Positions 14,290 through 16,577 of a DNA stretch of 16,577 nucleotides are shown here, piece after piece; within the stretch, counting starts at the first letter, position 1; each line of letters opens with the position of its first letter. The position numbers were made by a program, and so were the translations under genes. The notes beneath the pieces are model-generated. The model saw only the letters and a program-made list of their open reading frames with translations, searched no databases and was not told where the DNA came from. The DNA is taken from the NCBI GenBank assembly GCA_021790075.1, contig JAJYIN010000019.1, forward strand, positions 1 to 16,577, written 5' to 3'. Source of the DNA: Actinomycetes bacterium. Lineage in GTDB: Bacteria > Actinomycetota > Thermoleophilia > BMS3ABIN01.

Positions 14290-14315
14290 GGCCCTCCTCC
14301 AGGAGGGCCTTTTTT
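14290..14315 (+). terminator. Intrinsic terminator after the cold-shock gene
   Basis: GGCCCTCC-TCCA-GGAGGGCC hairpin (14290-14309), perfect 8-bp stem with a 4-nt loop, followed by six T (14310-14315). Confidence 0.93.
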
Positions 14316-14335
14316 GTGCTTTAAAGGAAGCGACA

Positions 14336-15421
14336 ATGAGCGTTGGCAAGTTGAAGGAACTGAGGATTGGAAATCTGACAGCCAGGATTCCGGTCATCCA
14401 GGGAGGCATGGGGGTCGGGATCTCGCTGGCAGGACTGGCTGCGGCGGTCTCGAACGAAGGTGGCATCGGGGTCATTGCCGCAGCCGGCATCGGCATGCCG
14501 GAATCGGATTTCTTCACCAATTACCTGGGCGCCAATATCCGGGCGCTTAAGAAGGAAATCAAGAAAGCCCGGAAGCTTACCAAAGGCATCCTTGGTGTCA
14601 ACATCATGGTGGCCCTTTCCAATTATGCCGACATGGTGACGACCGCGGTCGCCGAGGGTATAGACATCATCTTCTCCGGCGGCGGGCTGCCACTGGATCT
14701 GCCGCAGCTGCTCAAAAGTGAAAGTGGACCCAAGCTGGTGCCGATCGTATCCTCGGGCCGGGCGGCGCGAATCATCTGCAAGCGCTGGTCGGAGAGGCAC
14801 GAGCGTTTGCCTGACGCCGTCGTGGTGGAGGGACCGATGGCTGGGGGCCACCTGGGCTTCAAACCCGGGGAACTGACTGACGGCGACCACGATCTGGAAA
14901 AACTGGTGCCCGAGGTGATTGCCGAGATCCGGCCGTTTGAGGAAAAATACGGGGTGAGCATTCCAGTGATTGCCGCCGGCGGGATCTATACAGGGCGTGA
15001 CATTTCGAAGTTCCTGCAACTGGGGGCCGCCGGTGTGCAGATGGGAACGCGCTTCGTCACCACAAACGAGTGCAATGCTTCAAATGAGTTCAAGCAGGCA
15101 TACATTGATTCCAGGGAGGAAGATATCATCGTCATCAAGAGTCCGGTGGGTATGCCGGGGCGGGCCATCCGCAACCAGTTCCTTGACGATGTCAGCAACG
15201 GAAAGAAGAAGCCCTACAAGTGCCCCTACCACTGCATCAAGACCTGTGATTTCAAGAAAAGCCCTTACTGTATCTTTTTCGCACTCGTGAACGCCCAGCG
15301 CGGCAAGCTCAGGAACGGTTTTGCTTTTGCCGGCGCGAATGCTTTCCGGGCAACCGAGATCGTCTCGGTGCACGACCTCATGACTTCACTGGTGCGTGAG
15401 TATGAGGAGACAGAGGAATAA
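14336..15421 (+). CDS. Nitronate monooxygenase / FabK-like FMN-dependent TIM-barrel enzyme
   Basis: 361 aa. FMN/TIM-barrel blocks are I-Q-G-G-M-G-V-G (21-28), G-G-I-G-V-I (42-47), G-V-N-I-M (87-91), E-G-P-M-A-G-G-H-L-G (165-174; His172 corresponds to the catalytic His), A-A-G-G-I-Y-T-G (213-220) and G-V-Q-M-G-T-R-F (233-240). The family oxidises alkyl nitronates or, in FabK relatives, reduces enoyl-ACP; sequence alone does not separate these. A cysteine-rich segment K-C-P-Y-H-C-I-K-T-C...Y-C-I (Cys296, 300, 304, 312) follows the barrel and occurs in a subset of relatives, possibly binding a metal or Fe-S cluster. ATG 14336 was chosen because AAGGAAG lies just upstream; earlier in-frame codons fall inside the csp terminator. 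Cytosolic. Confidence 0.87.
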   Translation: MSVGKLKELRIGNLTARIPVIQGGMGVGISLAGLAAAVSNEGGIGVIAAAGIGMPESDFFTNYLGANIRALKKEIKKARKLTKGILGVNIMVALSNYADMVTTAVAEGIDIIFSGGGLPLDLPQLLKSESGPKLVPIVSSGRAARIICKRWSERHERLPDAVVVEGPMAGGHLGFKPGELTDGDHDLEKLVPEVIAEIRPFEEKYGVSIPVIAAGGIYTGRDISKFLQLGAAGVQMGTRFVTTNECNASNEFKQAYIDSREEDIIVIKSPVGMPGRAIRNQFLDDVSNGKKKPYKCPYHCIKTCDFKKSPYCIFFALVNAQRGKLRNGFAFAGANAFRATEIVSVHDLMTSLVREYEETEE

Positions 15422-15439
15422 AAAAGGCCTGCAGGCTTT
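15420..15439 (-). terminator. Terminator-like hairpin on the minus strand, likely the original tRNA terminator
   Basis: The palindrome GCCTGCAGGC (15427-15436) read on the minus strand is followed by C and six T (15425-15420). It overlaps the stop codon of the flavoenzyme and lies 50 bp past the 3' end of the tRNA remnant, a normal place for a tRNA terminator. It may act weakly in both directions. Confidence 0.45.
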
Positions 15440-15490
15440 GGCGCTTTCACGATAATCACCCTCGACCGCCGGCCTCCGAAAGCCGAATGC

Positions 15491-15535
15491 TGGAGCCGAC
15501 GTGCGGAATCGAACCGCAGACCTGCTCATTACGAG
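15491..15535 (-). tRNA. tRNA-Thr(CGT) 3' fragment, likely attachment site (att) of an integrated element
   Basis: Minus strand, from the 3' end: CCA (15493-15491), discriminator T, acceptor 3' strand CGTCGGC (15501-15495), T-arm TGCGG-TTCGATT-CCGCA with perfect pairing (15518-15502), 5-nt variable region AGGTC, anticodon-stem 3' strand TGAGC and anticodon loop CTCGTAA with anticodon CGT (15533-15531). The bases that should pair with TGAGC are TTGAA, and no D-arm or 5' acceptor strand (GCCGACG) follows. The gene therefore stops at the anticodon loop. This 45-nt 3' remnant is what tRNA-targeting integrases leave at one element boundary. Confidence 0.85.
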
Positions 15536-15632
15536 TTCAAGCCTGGCGTTTTGTCAAGCTGAAATTTGTCCACTTGATGCGGGTTTCGGTGATATCGCAT
15601 TTGAATTTATCCGCGAGTATTTGAACATGCAA

Positions 15633-15652
15633 GGTGTCAGAAAGGGTGTCAG
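15633..15652. repeat. Direct repeat GGTGTCAG x2, 12-bp period, near the att site
   Basis: GGTGTCAG occurs at 15633-15640 and 15645-15652, about 100 bp inside the presumed element. The position would suit integrase arm-type or excisionase sites, but two 8-mers are thin evidence. Confidence 0.4.
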
Positions 15653-15879
15653 CAAACCTCTGGCGGAATATCGCGGATTTTATCAATGGCCTTAGCCTGT
15701 ATCTGTCTGATTCTTACCTCAGTTACGCCAAAACGCCGTCCAACCTCTTCGAATGAATGTTGCTGCTCGCCGTGAAACCCGTAAAGCAGTTCCAGAACCT
15801 TCTGCTCGCGGTATGTAAATATGTGAGCTATGCGATCATAATCGCGCTCGAATAGCGGAATAATATCGTCTTCATTCAC
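15649..15879 (-). CDS. Stand-alone sigma-70 region-4-like HTH protein
   Basis: 76 aa. Residues about 22-69 closely follow RpoD region 4: Y-R-E-Q-K-V-L-E-L-L-Y-G, then S-F-E-E-V-G-R-R-F-G-V-T-E-V-R-I-R-Q-I and A-K-A-I-D-K-I-R, the helix-turn-helix that contacts the -35 element and the beta-flap. Regions 1-3 are absent; the first 20 residues are acidic and unrelated. It may be a phage-like or element-borne transcription regulator, a sigma-competing factor or a DNA-binding partner. The GTG start (15879) overlaps the stop of the preceding HNH-like gene by 8 bp (GTGAATGA), so the two are probably one operon. The DNA is AT-richer than the chromosome to the left. Confidence 0.72.
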   Translation of the reverse strand: MNEDDIIPLFERDYDRIAHIFTYREQKVLELLYGFHGEQQHSFEEVGRRFGVTEVRIRQIQAKAIDKIRDIPPEVC

Positions 15880-16577
15880 GATCAGCAGACTCTCTATCAG
15901 ATTCGATATCAGCCATGCTTCGAAAATCTCCCGGAAAAGGAGTGTGGCCGAACCCGACTACCATGTTCAATCGAATGGTCGCCATTTCGTCATAGGCATA
16001 GTTGGCAAAATGGGAAATGTTCCCAGCCGGTAGAATCGGATTCTGAGTGTCAATCGTCATAAGATAAGAAAAAGGTGGGTACGCGATTTCAGAAAGAAGT
16101 GATGTTCCGGTACCATCAAACCTTGCTGATAACCCAACCATTCTTCCCATTGGCCCTCGGAAAAAAGATAAAAAGAAATCATATCTTTCGGGTAAGCCTT
16201 GCTGTTCTCTGTTGAGCACAAATGAAACGAGGTCCGGATTTCTTCTGCCAAACTCAGGGCCGTTTGCTGAAAGCAGCATGGTTACAACTTGCTTCAGGAA
16301 TCGAAGGGGGTATGTATCAACGAATTCAACCGTGGCACCCTGACCGCTCCTTTGATTCGCTACCTCATCAGGGGTTAATTGAATGAGCACACTGAGGCCA
16401 GCGCGAACAAAAGTTGACAGTGCGGGAACATACCAACTTCCCGTGTTGCTATTGCAATCTTGGCAAAGTGTAAAAGCACCCCAGCCTCTCTGCTGCCTGG
16501 TTCCTCCAGACATATTTCCCGCTTCATCACGGGATGCCCAATCCAGATAATTGAAAATATCGGCGGGCTCATCATTG
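15872..16577 (-). CDS. HNH-endonuclease-like protein, 5' part missing at window edge
   Basis: The open frame runs through the right edge with no stop, so at least 234 residues are visible and the true start lies outside. Near the edge the protein reads D-I-F-N-Y-L-D-W-A-S-R-D and then F-T-L-C-Q-D-C-N-S-N-T-G-S-W-Y: the C-x-x-C-N plus following residues resemble the second zinc knuckle and helix of HNH_5-type nucleases, whose first C-x-x-C and E-H-I-x-P would come earlier. The following ~180 residues are a mixed alpha/beta region without membrane segments that I do not recognise. ATG 16513 is internal to the motif region and is not taken as the start. G+C is about 44% over three sampled lines. 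It lies in the presumed element and is followed by the region-4-like gene. A nuclease role is inferred. Confidence 0.6.
   Translation of the reverse strand, partial: NDEPADIFNYLDWASRDEAGNMSGGTRQQRGWGAFTLCQDCNSNTGSWYVPALSTFVRAGLSVLIQLTPDEVANQRSGQGATVEFVDTYPLRFLKQVVTMLLSANGPEFGRRNPDLVSFVLNREQQGLPERYDFFLSFFRGPMGRMVGLSARFDGTGTSLLSEIAYPPFSYLMTIDTQNPILPAGNISHFANYAYDEMATIRLNMVVGFGHTPFPGDFRSMADIESDRESADRE

Noticed and set aside
15536..15557. Minus-strand TTGACA (15557-15552) as a promoter for the tRNA remnant
   Set aside because: The -10 at 18 nt would be CGTAAT inside the anticodon loop, and a promoter there would transcribe only a broken tRNA.
15491..15600. Intron-containing complete tRNA-Thr
   Set aside because: No 5' half (acceptor GCCGACG, D-arm) was found to the right within the window, and the bases next to the anticodon loop do not pair, so a cut gene explains it better.
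15501..15695. 64-codon plus-strand ORF at the tRNA remnant
   Set aside because: Its first part is the reverse complement of the tRNA 3' end, a well-known source of spurious ORFs, and the remainder overlaps the end of the region-4-like gene with no family features.

Overview
The window reads as chromosome of a high-GC bacterium. Sampled 60-base lines give 43/60 G+C near 1261 and 36/60 near 14881. Several features lean towards an actinobacterial-type lineage: sigma-A-like promoters placed so that the start codon falls at the predicted transcript start, the subfamily of the cell-wall amidase, and a tRNA remnant ending in TCCA. This assignment is inference only. The last ~1 kb (80/180 G+C over three sampled lines) is clearly different and looks like the edge of an inserted element.

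Left part (1-5402), all on the minus strand and probably one transcription unit: a strong TTGACA-17-TAGTAT promoter (5374-5402) drives a PIG-V-like mannosyltransferase, then a second polytopic GT-C-type membrane protein (GTGA stop/start overlap), then hyuA and hyuB (hydantoinase/5-oxoprolinase family, 8-bp overlap; hyuB runs off the left edge). A SAM-dependent methyltransferase diverges from this promoter at 5465. Converging on it is a UDP-galactopyranose-mutase-like flavoprotein (6287-7717). The two membrane glycosyltransferases, the methyltransferase and the flavoprotein look like an envelope-glycan neighbourhood.

Middle part (7718-10948): the flavoprotein has a consensus promoter (TTGTTG-17-TATAAT) and a leader with a 35-codon ORF that overlaps its start by 4 bp. 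Just upstream lies a strong hairpin terminator that no protein gene explains, so a small RNA is proposed there. Then come a DUF3467 protein, a 101-aa helical protein, a Clp1/Grc3-type polynucleotide-kinase-like P-loop NTPase, a 64-aa zinc-ribbon-like protein, and a gene-poor stretch with short repeats and a tiny truncated-looking ORF.

Right part (10949-15421), plus strand: an AlkA-type DNA glycosylase with a low-complexity insertion; a decayed sfsA pseudogene (frameshift plus internal deletion); a membrane-anchored amidase_3 protein whose metal/catalytic residues are mostly replaced; a 600-bp gap with a promoter and a frameshifted membrane peptide; a cold-shock protein with its own promoter, leader and terminator; and a nitronate monooxygenase-like flavoenzyme with a C-terminal cysteine cluster.

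Right edge (15491-16577): the 3' 45 nt of a tRNA-Thr(CGT) gene on the minus strand without its 5' half, followed directly by AT-richer DNA that encodes a stand-alone sigma-70 region-4-like protein and an HNH-like protein running off the window. This is the expected structure of an integration site: chromosome to the left, mobile element to the right, with an intact tRNA-Thr predicted at the far end of the element outside the window.
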